A DNA stretch of 64,000 nucleotides from positions 62,001 to 126,000 of the forward strand of contig NZ_BFAG01000008.1 in assembly GCF_002897375.1 (NCBI RefSeq), given 5' to 3'. A program made the translations under genes and the position numbers. Positions 24,026 to 32,307 of the stretch are shown piece by piece; within the stretch, counting starts at the first letter, position 1; each line of letters begins with the position of its first letter. This stretch comes from Deinococcus aerius (GTDB taxonomy: Bacteria; Deinococcota; Deinococci; Deinococcales; Deinococcaceae). Below the pieces are notes generated by a model, which was not told where the DNA came from, did no database searches, and saw nothing but the letters and a program-made list of their open reading frames with translations.

Positions 24026-24275
24026 GGGCGCAGTTCCCCCACGCCCGGCCTCCCGCCACGGCTCCTCCCCGTTTCCGGCGTTCCGGGGCAACTTGACGGC
24101 CTGCTCCTCGGTGGGCTTTTTGCCCTTTACGCCTTCAAGGACCCCCGAATGGGCCAGCTCCCCCATGCTCGTCCGGGGCGGCGCTGCGGGAGCGGACCAG
24201 CCGGGCCTCCTGGCGTCCGCCCGGGACGCGGGAGTTCCCTGGCCAAAGGGCGGCCCTAACCCGCGGCGGCCGTCC

Positions 24276-24773
24276 TCACCGGTTGACCGCCTTCCAGTCG
24301 TTCACGAGCTGGCCCAGGGAGGCCCGGGTGTCCGCCAGCAGCTCTGCCCTGACCCCGGCCTCGGTGGGGTTGACCTTGCCGTAGCCCACCGCCGACCAGC
24401 GGAGTTCGCCGCCCAGCCAGGAGCCCGCCCCCGGTCCGGTCTCGTCCCGAATGTAGGTCGAGACCTGCGTTTCCAGGGCCGAGCCGCCACGGGTGGGCCG
24501 CACCCTCAGGGACAGGGCGAGGCTCGCGTTCGCGCGGCTGCACACGTGTTCCTCCCGGTACCTCACCCCCCCGGCGCCCAGGCGCGCCTTGACCTCGTCA
24601 TAGACCTGGGCGTCCAGCCCCGTGAGCCTGAGGGGGAGGCCGGACTCGACCGTGACCGACACCGTGATCAGGGGGCTCAGGCACAGGGTGGCGCCCTTCA
24701 GGTCGGGGGCCGGAGCCGCCAGGGCGGTGGACAGCGCGCCCAGCACCAGGGCGGGCAGGCGCCGGAAGGGCAC
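24276..24773 (-). CDS. Secreted protein of unknown function
   Basis: 165 residues from a GTG at 24773 that gives a good signal peptide (MPFRRLPALVLGALSTALA-APAP); longer in-frame starts would overlap the preceding gene. The mature part has two Cys (CLSPL, EEHVCSR) and ends LGQLVNDWKAVNR. Order of features (CL near the start, EVKARLGAGG, a second Cys, ELRWSAVGYGK, final Asp-Trp) matches the secreted protein at 34028-34537, so the two are likely distant paralogs. Forms an operon with the gene at 24820. Function unknown. Confidence 0.65.
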   Translation of the reverse strand: MPFRRLPALVLGALSTALAAPAPDLKGATLCLSPLITVSVTVESGLPLRLTGLDAQVYDEVKARLGAGGVRYREEHVCSRANASLALSLRVRPTRGGSALETQVSTYIRDETGPGAGSWLGGELRWSAVGYGKVNPTEAGVRAELLADTRASLGQLVNDWKAVNR

Positions 24774-24819
24774 CCCCCGGCGCGAGCTTAGGCGCGGGGG
24801 GCGGGGCACCGCGCCCACC

Positions 24820-25305
24820 TCAACGCTGGTAACGCCCATAGTGAAGTTCACTCTCCTTGCCCCTCATCACCAGCACGTCCTGCCCGTTCGAGTTGCGCTC
24901 GAAGCGGAAGGTCCAGGTTTCGGGGTTGACCCGGGCCGTACTCCAACTGTTCGAAGGCGTGCAGGTGTACCCCTTGTTCACGCCCTCCTGCGGCTGGTAG
25001 GTGAGCTGGTTCCCCGCGATCTTCACCGTGCCCTTCTCGTAGATGAAGAGCTTGGACGTGCAGCTATAGGTCGTCAGCGAGAGGAGCCGGGTGCGCTCGT
25101 AGTGGCCGTCGGCGGTGAAGGTGACGATCTCCGAGGCGCCGCTGGCGTCCATCCAGTTGTTCGTCGTGCGGTCGTAATACTGGATGGACGACAGCGTGCC
25201 GTACAGCCAACTGCCGAGCAGGGGGGGCTTCACGGGCGCGGCCCAGGCCGCCGGGGGGAGGACGAGCGCGAGGGCGAGGCTGAGGCTGCGGTGGTGCCGT
25301 TTCAT
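24820..25305 (-). CDS. Secreted lipocalin/calycin-like protein of unknown function
   Basis: 161 residues: signal peptide MKRHHRSLSLALALVLPPAAWA-APVK followed by LLGSWLYGTLSSIQYYD, FTADGHYERTRLL, TCTPSNSW and WTFRFERNSNGQDVLVM. The LxGxW start and alternating strands suggest a small beta-barrel; no catalytic motif. Start ATG 25305 after ACAGGAGAA. First gene of a two-gene secreted operon driven by a SARP-type promoter. Confidence 0.7.
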   Translation of the reverse strand: MKRHHRSLSLALALVLPPAAWAAPVKPPLLGSWLYGTLSSIQYYDRTTNNWMDASGASEIVTFTADGHYERTRLLSLTTYSCTSKLFIYEKGTVKIAGNQLTYQPQEGVNKGYTCTPSNSWSTARVNPETWTFRFERNSNGQDVLVMRGKESELHYGRYQR

Positions 25306-25368
25306 GGTGGGTTCTCCTGTCTGGGGCGGGGGGTTAGCGGACTGGGAACTTCCGGGGGAAGTGAACAG

Positions 25369-25401
25369 ACCGTAGAACTCCTCCCCTGATTCCCGCGTGA
25401 T
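25369..25401 (-). promoter_or_regulatory. SARP-type promoter (class A) of the secreted operon
   Basis: On the minus strand ATCACGC, 4 nt, ATCAGGG, 9 nt, TACGGT (-10 at 25369-25374). The spacing is identical to seven other promoters in this window. Confidence 0.7.
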
Positions 25402-25488
25402 CGGTCCACGGGCCCCCTCCGGCCGGAACAGGACGCCCGGCGCATCGCCCACCCGGGCGGACCGGGGCGGCGAACCCACGCCGCCCCG

Positions 25489-25521
25489 ATCACGGCCCAA
25501 TCAGACCGCCCGCGTCACAGT
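25489..25521 (+). promoter_or_regulatory. SARP-type promoter (class A) of the cupin gene
   Basis: ATCACGG, 4 nt, ATCAGAC, 9 nt, CACAGT (weak -10, 25516-25521). Same geometry as the divergent promoter 88 nt away. Confidence 0.6.
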
Positions 25522-25614
25522 GTCCCCATCACACGGCCAGGAGGACCCCGGCGGACGATGCTGCTGCTGGCCCGATGGGGTCCGGGGGCAGACACCCCCG
25601 GAGGAGGAACGCAC

Positions 25615-26223
25615 ATGATTCACGTTGAACCCGGCGACACCCTGGAAAATCCCGTGACCGGCGAGGTCGTCACCGTCATCGAGGCGCCGAGCGGCGCAAA
25701 CGGGCGGCGGATGATCTGCGAGGCCACCGTGCGCCCCGGCGGCGCGGTGGCGGGCGCGCACATTCACCCCCATATCGACGAGGCCTTCACCGTGCTGCGG
25801 GGCCGGGTCGGGCTGCGGCTCGGGAAGCGGACGCTGATCGCGCCCCTCGGCGAGCGGGTGGCGTGCCCGGCGGGCACCGTCCACGACTGGTGGAACGCGG
25901 GGACAGAGGACGCTGTCCTGCGCGTGGAGATCACGCCCGCCGACCGCTTCATCGAGATGGCCGTCAACCTGTTCGGGCTCGCGCGGGACGGCAAGACGAA
26001 CGCCAGGGGCATGCCGAACTTCCTGCAACTCGTGGTGTTCGCCCAGGAGTTCGCCGATGTCGTGACCTTCGTGGAGGGCCCGCCCCCGCCCGTCATGAAG
26101 GCGGTCGTGGCGGTCGTGGCCCCCCTGGCCCGGCTGCTGGGCTACCGGGGCAGCTCCCCGGAGTACCTCGCGCGGCCCCCCGTGCGTGCCCCCGCCACCC
26201 CGCCCCGGGCCGCCCGGGGTTGA
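25615..26223 (+). CDS. Cupin domain protein
   Basis: 202 residues, cytoplasmic. Single cupin: motif 1 GAHIHPHIDEAFTVLRGRVGLRLG (His, His, Glu ligands, ~45-68), motif 2 PAGTVHDWWNAGTEDAVLRVE (~83-103), followed by a helical C-terminal half (NLFGLARDGKTNARGMPN, VVAPLARLLGYRG) often seen in quercetinase-like cupins of unknown substrate. Start ATG 25615 behind GGAGGAGGAAC. Predicted target of the neighbouring SARP-like regulators. Confidence 0.8.
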   Translation: MIHVEPGDTLENPVTGEVVTVIEAPSGANGRRMICEATVRPGGAVAGAHIHPHIDEAFTVLRGRVGLRLGKRTLIAPLGERVACPAGTVHDWWNAGTEDAVLRVEITPADRFIEMAVNLFGLARDGKTNARGMPNFLQLVVFAQEFADVVTFVEGPPPPVMKAVVAVVAPLARLLGYRGSSPEYLARPPVRAPATPPRAARG

Positions 26224-26372
26224 GGCCCCGCGCCCCTCCACCTGAGCGGTGCCGGGCAGAGTCGGTCTGGTACGTCGGGAGGCTTGGCGGCACCATCCCC
26301 GCCTGTCGAAAGTCAGTAGCGCGTGTTTTTCGGCTGAGGGGCGGCTTCACGCCGGGGCCGGAGCGGGGCGCC

Positions 26373-28457
26373 CTACGCGGGCGGAACCGGCGGCGGCTCC
26401 GCACCCGGCACGGGCACCCGCGCGAGCGCCGACCTCGCCTCGGCGGCGCCCCGCGGGTCACCCTGGCCCTCCAGCAACTCGGCGGCCAGGGCGTAGAAGC
26501 GGGCCGCGTCGGCGAGCAGGTACTGGTCGTGCGCCTCGCGCGCCGCGCGCAGGTAGGCCCTGGCGGCGAGGTCGGGTTTTCCCCCCTCCTGCCAGTGGCG
26601 GGCCACCCGCGCCGCCCCGCCCGACTCCGCCTCGAGCGTGCGCGCGGCGGCCCGGTGCAGCAGGCCGCGCACCGAGCCGGGGATGCCCGCCAGCACCGCC
26701 TCGTACACCAGGTCGTGCGTGAAGCGGTGGCCGTGCAGGACCTGGGCGGCCTCCAGCTCCTCCCAGGCCTGGGCGAGGTCCAGCAGTGGGGCGCCCAACA
26801 TCTGGGCCACCTGCTCCACGTCGAAGTCGCTCTGCAGCACCGCCGCCGCCCGCGCCGCCTGGAGGGCCGGGGGTGACAGCCGCTCCAGGCGCCGCCCGAT
26901 CAGCGCCCAGACCTTGCCGGGCAGGGGCAGGTGGTCGGGGAGGGGGCCGTCCAGGCCGCCCGCCTCCAGCAGCAGCTTGACCGTCTCGAGCAGGAAGTGC
27001 GGATTGCCCGCCGAGTGCCGCCACAGCCGCCGCCGCAGGGTGGGGTCGTCCGGCACGCCGATGTCGGTCATGAGTTCGTTCGCCGCCCGCTCGTCCATGG
27101 ACTCCAGGTCGATCAGGACCGCGATGCCCTGCTCCACGGTCTGCCGCACGAGGTCGGCGCTCTCCCGCGGCAACTCGCCCCGGCGGAAGGTGGCGATCAG
27201 GCGCGGCATGCCCCCCGGTTGCCCCAGGGGAAACGAGGTGCCGAACATGTACATGCCCATCTGGTTGGTGTGGTCGTCGTAGAACTGCCAGTCGTCGCAG
27301 ATGTTGGAGAGCAGGCCCTCGTGGACGGCGATGGTCCAGACCATGTGCGCCTCGCGGAAGCGCAGCAGCTCCTCGTCGCTGGTGATGGGCGGGGGCCGCT
27401 GCTCCGGCGGCAGCAGTTCCGGCACGAGGCGCGACATCTCGCGGCGCACCCACGGCTCCAGCCGCAGGTCAGGAAAGCGCGCGGTGTTGATGCGGCTCAT
27501 GCGCGTCAGGGTGGCCCAGGGCTGCACCCGGTCGCCGGGCCGCCCGGAATAGACGATGTACCCGCCCTTGCTCCCGGCGAAGTCCAGCGCCAGCCGCGTC
27601 TTGCCCGACCCCGGCTCGCCGGAGATGAAGATCCACTGCCCCGCCTCCCAGGCGGCCTCCAGCCGCGCCCACTCGCGCTCGCGCCCCACGAGGTGCGGGG
27701 GGCGCAACACCGCCAGGGGCAGCTCGGTGCGTGCCGCGGGCGCCAGGACCGGCACGGTGCCCCGGTCGATCTCGCGGGCCAGTTGCTTCGTTTCGGGCAG
27801 GGGCTCGGTCTGAAACTCACGCCACAGGGCCTCATTGCACCGCTGGTACGCCCGCAGCGCCGCCGGACGGTCACCCAGGAGGTAGTGCAGCCGCATCACC
27901 CGACGATGGGCGTCCTCGGACACCGGGTCGAGGTCCAGCAGCGCCCGGGCGAGACCCAGCGCCCCCTCGTAGTGCCCCTCGCGCTCCAGCCGGGCCGCCT
28001 CCTGGCGCCGGGCCTGTATCCGCGCCTCGGCGTGGCGGTCACGCTCGGCGCTCACCCAGTCGTCGAGGTCGGGGCAGTCGTCGTAGCGCAACCCGGCGAG
28101 GAGTTCACCGCCCCCCTCCAGGAGTTCGGCGCTGTGGCCCTGGGTGTACGCCGCCCGGACCCGCGCCGCGTCCACCTCCAGGTCCGGGCCCAATGTCAGC
28201 AGGTCGCCCCCGGTCACGAGGTCCGTGCCTGCAAAGAGGCGCAGCTTGCGCAGCATCTGCGAGAGATTGTTCCGGGCCGTGTGTTCGGGCGAGTCGGGCC
28301 ACAGCAGCCCGACGAGCCGACCGCGCCCGGTGGCTCCCTCCAGCGCCAGGTACGCCAGACACGCGGCAAGCTTGCGTTCCACCGGGGCCATCCGGAGGCC
28401 GCGCCCCTCCAGGGCGGGCGGGCCCAGCACGCGGAGGTGCCACCCGGGCGCGCTCAC
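26373..28457 (-). CDS. SARP-like transcriptional regulator: BTAD plus AAA ATPase (second of a tandem pair)
   Basis: 694 residues. N-terminal OmpR-type winged helix (LRVLGPPALEGRG, KLAACLAYLALEGATGRGRL, WPDSPEHTARNNLSQMLRKLR; ~1-100), BTAD helices to ~245 (RALLDLDPVSEDAHRRVMRLHYLLGDRPAALRAYQRC), then an ATPase with Walker A GEPGSGKTRL (~280). The Walker B region is odd: NICDDWQFYDDH in place of the usual hydrophobics-DDLQWAD. C-terminal helical repeats. The start overlaps the preceding paralog by 4 nt (ATGA). With it, the best candidate for the activator of the class A boxes. Confidence 0.88.
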   Translation of the reverse strand: MSAPGWHLRVLGPPALEGRGLRMAPVERKLAACLAYLALEGATGRGRLVGLLWPDSPEHTARNNLSQMLRKLRLFAGTDLVTGGDLLTLGPDLEVDAARVRAAYTQGHSAELLEGGGELLAGLRYDDCPDLDDWVSAERDRHAEARIQARRQEAARLEREGHYEGALGLARALLDLDPVSEDAHRRVMRLHYLLGDRPAALRAYQRCNEALWREFQTEPLPETKQLAREIDRGTVPVLAPAARTELPLAVLRPPHLVGREREWARLEAAWEAGQWIFISGEPGSGKTRLALDFAGSKGGYIVYSGRPGDRVQPWATLTRMSRINTARFPDLRLEPWVRREMSRLVPELLPPEQRPPPITSDEELLRFREAHMVWTIAVHEGLLSNICDDWQFYDDHTNQMGMYMFGTSFPLGQPGGMPRLIATFRRGELPRESADLVRQTVEQGIAVLIDLESMDERAANELMTDIGVPDDPTLRRRLWRHSAGNPHFLLETVKLLLEAGGLDGPLPDHLPLPGKVWALIGRRLERLSPPALQAARAAAVLQSDFDVEQVAQMLGAPLLDLAQAWEELEAAQVLHGHRFTHDLVYEAVLAGIPGSVRGLLHRAAARTLEAESGGAARVARHWQEGGKPDLAARAYLRAAREAHDQYLLADAARFYALAAELLEGQGDPRGAAEARSALARVPVPGAEPPPVPPA

Positions 28458-30541
28458 TGGACCCCCGCGACGAGCAGTTGGTCCTGCACGCGCGCCGCCT
28501 CCGAGCGGGCGGCGGCGGCCTCTTCCTTGCGGCCCAGCGCCTCGAAGGCGGCCCCGGCCTGGGCATAGAACCCCGCGGCCTCGGTGAGCTGGTAGTGGTC
28601 CTGCGCCTCCCGGGCGGCGCGCAGGAAGGCGGGCGCGGCCTGGTCGGGTTTGCCGCCCTCCTGCCAGTGGCGGGCCACCCGCGCCACGTGGCCTCCGGCA
28701 CGCTCCAGGGTGCGGGCCGCCGCGCGGTGCAGCAGGGTCCGCACGCTGGCGGGGATGCCCGCGCTCACCGCCTCGTACACCAGGTCATGCCAGAAGCCGT
28801 GGCCGCGCACCACCCCGGCGGCCTCCAGCTCCTCCCATGCGGCGGCAGTGTCCAGCAGGGGCGCGCCCAGCATCTCGGCGACGAGTTCCACGTCGAAGTC
28901 GCTCTGCAAGACCGCCGCCGCCCGCGCCGCCTGGAGCGCGGGGGCCGAGAGGCGGGAGAGTCGGCGCGAGATCACCTCGCCGACCCGGGCGGTGATGGGC
29001 AGCTCCACTCCGGAGAGGTCGCCGCGCGCGAAGGTGCCGCTCTCGATGAGGTGCTTGACGATCTCCAGCAGGAAGAGGGGGTTGCCGCCGGAGTACCCCG
29101 CGAGCCGCTGGCGCAACGCCGGATTGCCCGGCACCCCCAGGTCGTCCATCAGGGCGTTCAGCAGGTCTTCTCCCAGCGGCCGGAGCCGGATGTGGATGGC
29201 GACGCCCTGCCGCACGAGGTCCTCCGTATCGCGCGCCACCTCGGGCCTGAGCTCCCCGGTGCGGTAGGCGCCGATCACGCGCGGAAAGGGGTTCTCGGGG
29301 TCGCGCCCGGCGGCGAACATGTTGGCGAAGAAGTACAGGCCGTCGCGGGTCGAGGGGTGGTCGTAGAAGTGCAGGTCATCGGCCACGACGGTCGCGATGC
29401 CCGCGTATGCCTGGAGGCACAGCCTCATCATGGCCTGGCGGTAGCGCAGCACGTCGGCCCCGGAACCCAGCGGTTCGGGCGGCGGCCCAGGGGGCGCGTA
29501 CTCGGGCAGCACCCGGCCCAGCTCCTGCCGGACCCAGGGCTCGATCTGGAGGCCCGGCAGGCGTTCCACGAGCATCCGGTAGTTGCGCGCCGAGCTGGTG
29601 AACGGCTGGTGGATGTCTCCGGGCCGCCCCCGGAACTCGATGAACGCCCCCTTGCTCGCCGCGAAGTCGGTGATGAGCCGCGTCTTGCCCACGCCGGGGT
29701 CGCCCTCCACGTAGATCATCTGGCCGCGCTCCCAGGCCTCGTCGAGCCGCGCCCACTCCTCTTCGCGTCCGATCAGGTGCGGCGGGCGCAGCACGGCCAG
29801 TGGCAGGGCCGCCACGCGGGCCGGGGCCAGGGCGGGCACGGTGCCCCGGTCGATCTCGCGGGCGAGCTGCGCGGTCTCCGGCAGCGGCTCGGCCTGGAAC
29901 TCGCGCCACAGCACGTCCTTGCACCGCTGATACGCCCGCAGCGCCGCCGGGCGGTCCCCGGCGAGGTAGTGCAGCCGCATGACGTGGCGCCACGCCTCCT
30001 CCGACACCGGGTCGAGGTCCAGCAGCGCCCGGGCCTGCACGAGGGCCGCCGCGTACTCCCCGGTCCCCTCCAGCCGGGTGATCTCGGCCCGCAGCGCGAG
30101 GCCGCGCCACTCGGTCAGGCGCTCGCGCTCAGTGCTCACCCAGTCGTCGAGGTCGGGGCAGTCGTCGTAGCGCAACCCGGCGAGCAGTTCGCCCCCCGTT
30201 GCCAGGAGTTCGGCCGTTCGCCCCCGGGCGAAATGGTCGCGCACCCGGGCCGCGTCCACCTCCACCCCCCGGGACAGCTCCAGCAGGTCACCACCCGTGA
30301 TGAGGTCGGTGCCCGCGAAGAGGCGCAGCTTGCGCAGCATCTGCGAGAGGTTGTTCCGGGCCGTGTGTTCGGGTGAGTCGGGCCACAGCAGGCCCACGAG
30401 GCGCCCGCGCCCGGTGGCTCCCTCCAGCGCCAGGTACGCCAGGCACGCCGCGAGCTTGCGTTCGGGCCGCTGCTCCAGGCCACCTGGCCCCCGGAGGTGA
30501 ACCGGGCCGAGCAATTGAATATGCCAGGAGTCGGAATTCAT
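28454..30541 (-). CDS. SARP-like transcriptional regulator: BTAD plus AAA ATPase (first of a tandem pair)
   Basis: 695 residues, clearly paralogous to the next gene over its whole length (identical blocks such as KLAACLAYLALEGATGRGRL and WPDSPEHTARNNLSQMLRKL). Winged helix and BTAD at ~1-245, Walker A GDPGVGKTRLITDF (~278), a modified Walker B VVADDLHFYDH, and C-terminal repeats. Start ATG at 30541 chosen since homology begins there; it lacks a Shine-Dalgarno and has TAAACT 13 nt upstream. Divergent from the small gene at 30650. Effector unknown; ATPase SARPs generally act as activators at direct repeats overlapping -35. Confidence 0.88.
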   Translation of the reverse strand: MNSDSWHIQLLGPVHLRGPGGLEQRPERKLAACLAYLALEGATGRGRLVGLLWPDSPEHTARNNLSQMLRKLRLFAGTDLITGGDLLELSRGVEVDAARVRDHFARGRTAELLATGGELLAGLRYDDCPDLDDWVSTERERLTEWRGLALRAEITRLEGTGEYAAALVQARALLDLDPVSEEAWRHVMRLHYLAGDRPAALRAYQRCKDVLWREFQAEPLPETAQLAREIDRGTVPALAPARVAALPLAVLRPPHLIGREEEWARLDEAWERGQMIYVEGDPGVGKTRLITDFAASKGAFIEFRGRPGDIHQPFTSSARNYRMLVERLPGLQIEPWVRQELGRVLPEYAPPGPPPEPLGSGADVLRYRQAMMRLCLQAYAGIATVVADDLHFYDHPSTRDGLYFFANMFAAGRDPENPFPRVIGAYRTGELRPEVARDTEDLVRQGVAIHIRLRPLGEDLLNALMDDLGVPGNPALRQRLAGYSGGNPLFLLEIVKHLIESGTFARGDLSGVELPITARVGEVISRRLSRLSAPALQAARAAAVLQSDFDVELVAEMLGAPLLDTAAAWEELEAAGVVRGHGFWHDLVYEAVSAGIPASVRTLLHRAAARTLERAGGHVARVARHWQEGGKPDQAAPAFLRAAREAQDHYQLTEAAGFYAQAGAAFEALGRKEEAAAARSEAARVQDQLLVAGVQ

Positions 30542-30594
30542 GGGGATCAAGAACAGTTTAAGGCAAATGAGGACACGCTGAGCCACCTGTGGCA

Positions 30595-30627
30595 ATCAGA
30601 CCTCAATCATCCCCCGTTGCCTACCCT
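30595..30627 (+). promoter_or_regulatory. SARP-type promoter (class A) of the small gene at 30650
   Basis: ATCAGAC, 4 nt, ATCATCC, 9 nt, TACCCT (-10 at 30622-30627). It lies 54 nt from the start of the divergent SARP-like gene. Confidence 0.65.
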
Positions 30628-30649
30628 GCCCCTGGAAAGGAGGTGGACC

Positions 30650-30859
30650 TTGACCGACCAAGACCACGCCGCGCCCCTCCGGCAGGGCGAGCACGCCCTG
30701 TACCTGCTGCGCGTCTGGCACGAATACGACGGCGACCGTCCGGTGTGGCGGGCGTCCGTGAAACCGCCGCACGGGGAGCAGCGCCACGGCTTCACGTCCC
30801 CCGGCGCGCTGCTCCGCTACCTGGCCGAGTGCCTGGGTCCGGTGGGACCTCCCGGTTGA
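30650..30859 (+). CDS. Small protein of unknown function
   Basis: 69 residues starting with TTG at 30650, behind a strong AAGGAGGT; upstream in-frame starts lack this. Core HALYLLRVWHEYDGDRPVWRA, then GEQRHGFTSPGALLRYLAE resembles small proteins often encoded near bacterial signalling ATPases (Trp-Arg strand plus a short helix). Function unknown. Preceded by a SARP-type promoter and divergent from the tandem SARP-like genes, so it is probably their target. Confidence 0.7.
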   Translation: MTDQDHAAPLRQGEHALYLLRVWHEYDGDRPVWRASVKPPHGEQRHGFTSPGALLRYLAECLGPVGPPG

Positions 30860-31261
30860 CTCTCCCGCAGCACAGGGAACGCCGCCACGCGCACCGCGAC
30901 AGGGTGGGCGGAGGCGGCTGTGTCCCGGGGCAATGGTGGCAGCCCTGCCGGGTGGGCTCGGCCAGGCAGGCCCGCGGCGTGAGGTCTCTGCCCGCGCGGG
31001 TGGCCGGGCCTGCTGCTGCCTGACTGGTGGAAGGACCGCCCCCGGGTCCCCGCCCACCGGAGAGCGTCTGGCCCGAATGGTTCGGGATCAGGGCGAGTGA
31101 GGAGGGCGCCACGCCCCCGGCACGCCGGTTTGGGTGGAGGTTCCCTCCTCGGACGGTGGGGCCATGCCCGCGGTCGGGGCTGGGCCTCACTCGCCCACCC
31201 GCGGGAAGAGGGGGCCAGCTGCACACGGACTCGCGTTCTGGCCCCCCTCCTCCCGCCGGTC
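30860..31261. other. Intergenic region, nothing recognised
   Basis: 402 nt between a plus-strand small gene and a minus-strand gene (convergent). Very G/C-rich; I see no convincing gene, operator or terminator with a T-run. Confidence 0.5.
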
Positions 31262-32137
31262 CTACCGCGCCGCCGTCTTCGCCACGACCTTGAAGGGCCG
31301 GATCATCCCCAGGGCGGCGTGCGGCGCTCCCTGGTGGGTGGGGCTGGGGACGGCGCACAGCAGGAGGTAGTCGCCGGGCGTGAGGTTCAGGTGCGCGTAG
31401 GAGGTGTGGCCCTTCGTCACGGCCTGCGCCCCGCCCATCGGGATCACGGGCATGGGACCCCCGGGCTTCTGGAGGTAGGCCGCCACGTCGTCCATCGTCT
31501 TGCCGGGCGCGAGCCGGAAGATCAGCATCTCGTGGCCCTCGGGACCGTTGTTGAGGACCTCCCAGACCTGGGGTCCCTCGGTGATCGTGACGCCCCCGGG
31601 CAACTCGAAGCCGTAGTCCACCAGCTTGACCTGGAGGTCCGCCTTGGGGGGCTGGGCCTGGGCGGTGCCCGCCGCCCGCGTCACCTGGAAGGTCTGCGCC
31701 ATGCCGAGCGCGAGGTGGGGCACGCCCGCCGCGTCGGGCACGAAGCACAGGGCGATATACGTGCCCGGCTCGGCGAGGTTGACCGTGATCCGCTGCGACT
31801 GGCCGGGCAGCAGCATCCCGACCCCGCCGACCATCTCCACCCGGGCGAGGGTGGCCCCCTCGTTCTCCTTGAGCCCGGCGAGAAAGCTCGCCTGGGTCAT
31901 GCCGCTGGGCAGGCGCACGAGCTGCATGTGGTGGGCTTCCTTGCCGGTGTTCCCGAACTCGAAGGTCGTCCAGCCGGTCGACACGCTCGCCGGGGTGACG
32001 AACTTGTAGTCCTGGCCCTGAATCTGCACGGTGGCGGTCCCCCCGTGGCTGTGGCCCTGGTGGGCCAGGGCAGGTGCGGCGAGAGCGGCCAGCAGGGCGA
32101 GGGTCAGCAGGCGGCGGGCGGTGGTTCTCTTCGTCAT
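31262..32137 (-). CDS. Secreted protein with two cupredoxin-like repeats
   Basis: 291 residues. Signal peptide MTKRTTARRLLTLALLAALAAPALA then HQGHSHGG. Two halves repeat the pattern TFEFGNTGKEAHHMQLVRL...GTYIALCFVPDAAGVPHLALGM and VWEVLNNGPEGHEMLIFRL...GDYLLLCAVPSPTHQGAPHAALGM, that is His, then Cys-x(n)-His-x(n)-Met spaced as in type 1 copper folds. It may carry copper or act as an extracellular scaffold; not a known enzyme. Start ATG 32137 behind AAGGAGG. Next to a multicopper oxidase gene under the same promoter type. Confidence 0.75.
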   Translation of the reverse strand: MTKRTTARRLLTLALLAALAAPALAHQGHSHGGTATVQIQGQDYKFVTPASVSTGWTTFEFGNTGKEAHHMQLVRLPSGMTQASFLAGLKENEGATLARVEMVGGVGMLLPGQSQRITVNLAEPGTYIALCFVPDAAGVPHLALGMAQTFQVTRAAGTAQAQPPKADLQVKLVDYGFELPGGVTITEGPQVWEVLNNGPEGHEMLIFRLAPGKTMDDVAAYLQKPGGPMPVIPMGGAQAVTKGHTSYAHLNLTPGDYLLLCAVPSPTHQGAPHAALGMIRPFKVVAKTAAR

Positions 32138-32160
32138 GGTCTTGCCTCCTTCGTCGGGGC

Positions 32161-32186
32161 CTCCCGGACCTGTCTCTGTCCGGGAG
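32161..32186 (-). promoter_or_regulatory. Hairpin in the 5' leader of the cupredoxin-like gene
   Basis: Perfect 9-bp stem CTCCCGGAC / GTCCGGGAG with an 8-nt loop, within the leader between the -10 (32205-32210) and the ATG (32137). No T-run follows. It may stabilise or attenuate the mRNA. Confidence 0.45.
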
Positions 32187-32204
32187 CCGCTCCGATCTGG
32201 GAAG

Positions 32205-32237
32205 ACGGTAGGGGGGGTGGCCTGATTGGAGCGTGAT
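32205..32237 (-). promoter_or_regulatory. SARP-type promoter (class A) of the cupredoxin-like gene
   Basis: On the minus strand ATCACGC, 4 nt, ATCAGGC, 9 nt, TACCGT. The clearest member of the class. Confidence 0.75.
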
Positions 32238-32307
32238 CGGGCCGCTTCCCGTCAGGGGTGGTGTGGACGCGGCGGGGCGGCGTCCACCTCTCCCCTACTC
32301 CGCCCGG

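Larger units (their letters stand above)
25306..25614. other. Divergent intergenic region with two SARP-type promoters
   Basis: 309 nt without a gene. It holds back-to-back class A promoters for the secreted operon (25369-25401, minus) and the cupin gene (25489-25521, plus); nothing else is recognised. Confidence 0.6.
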
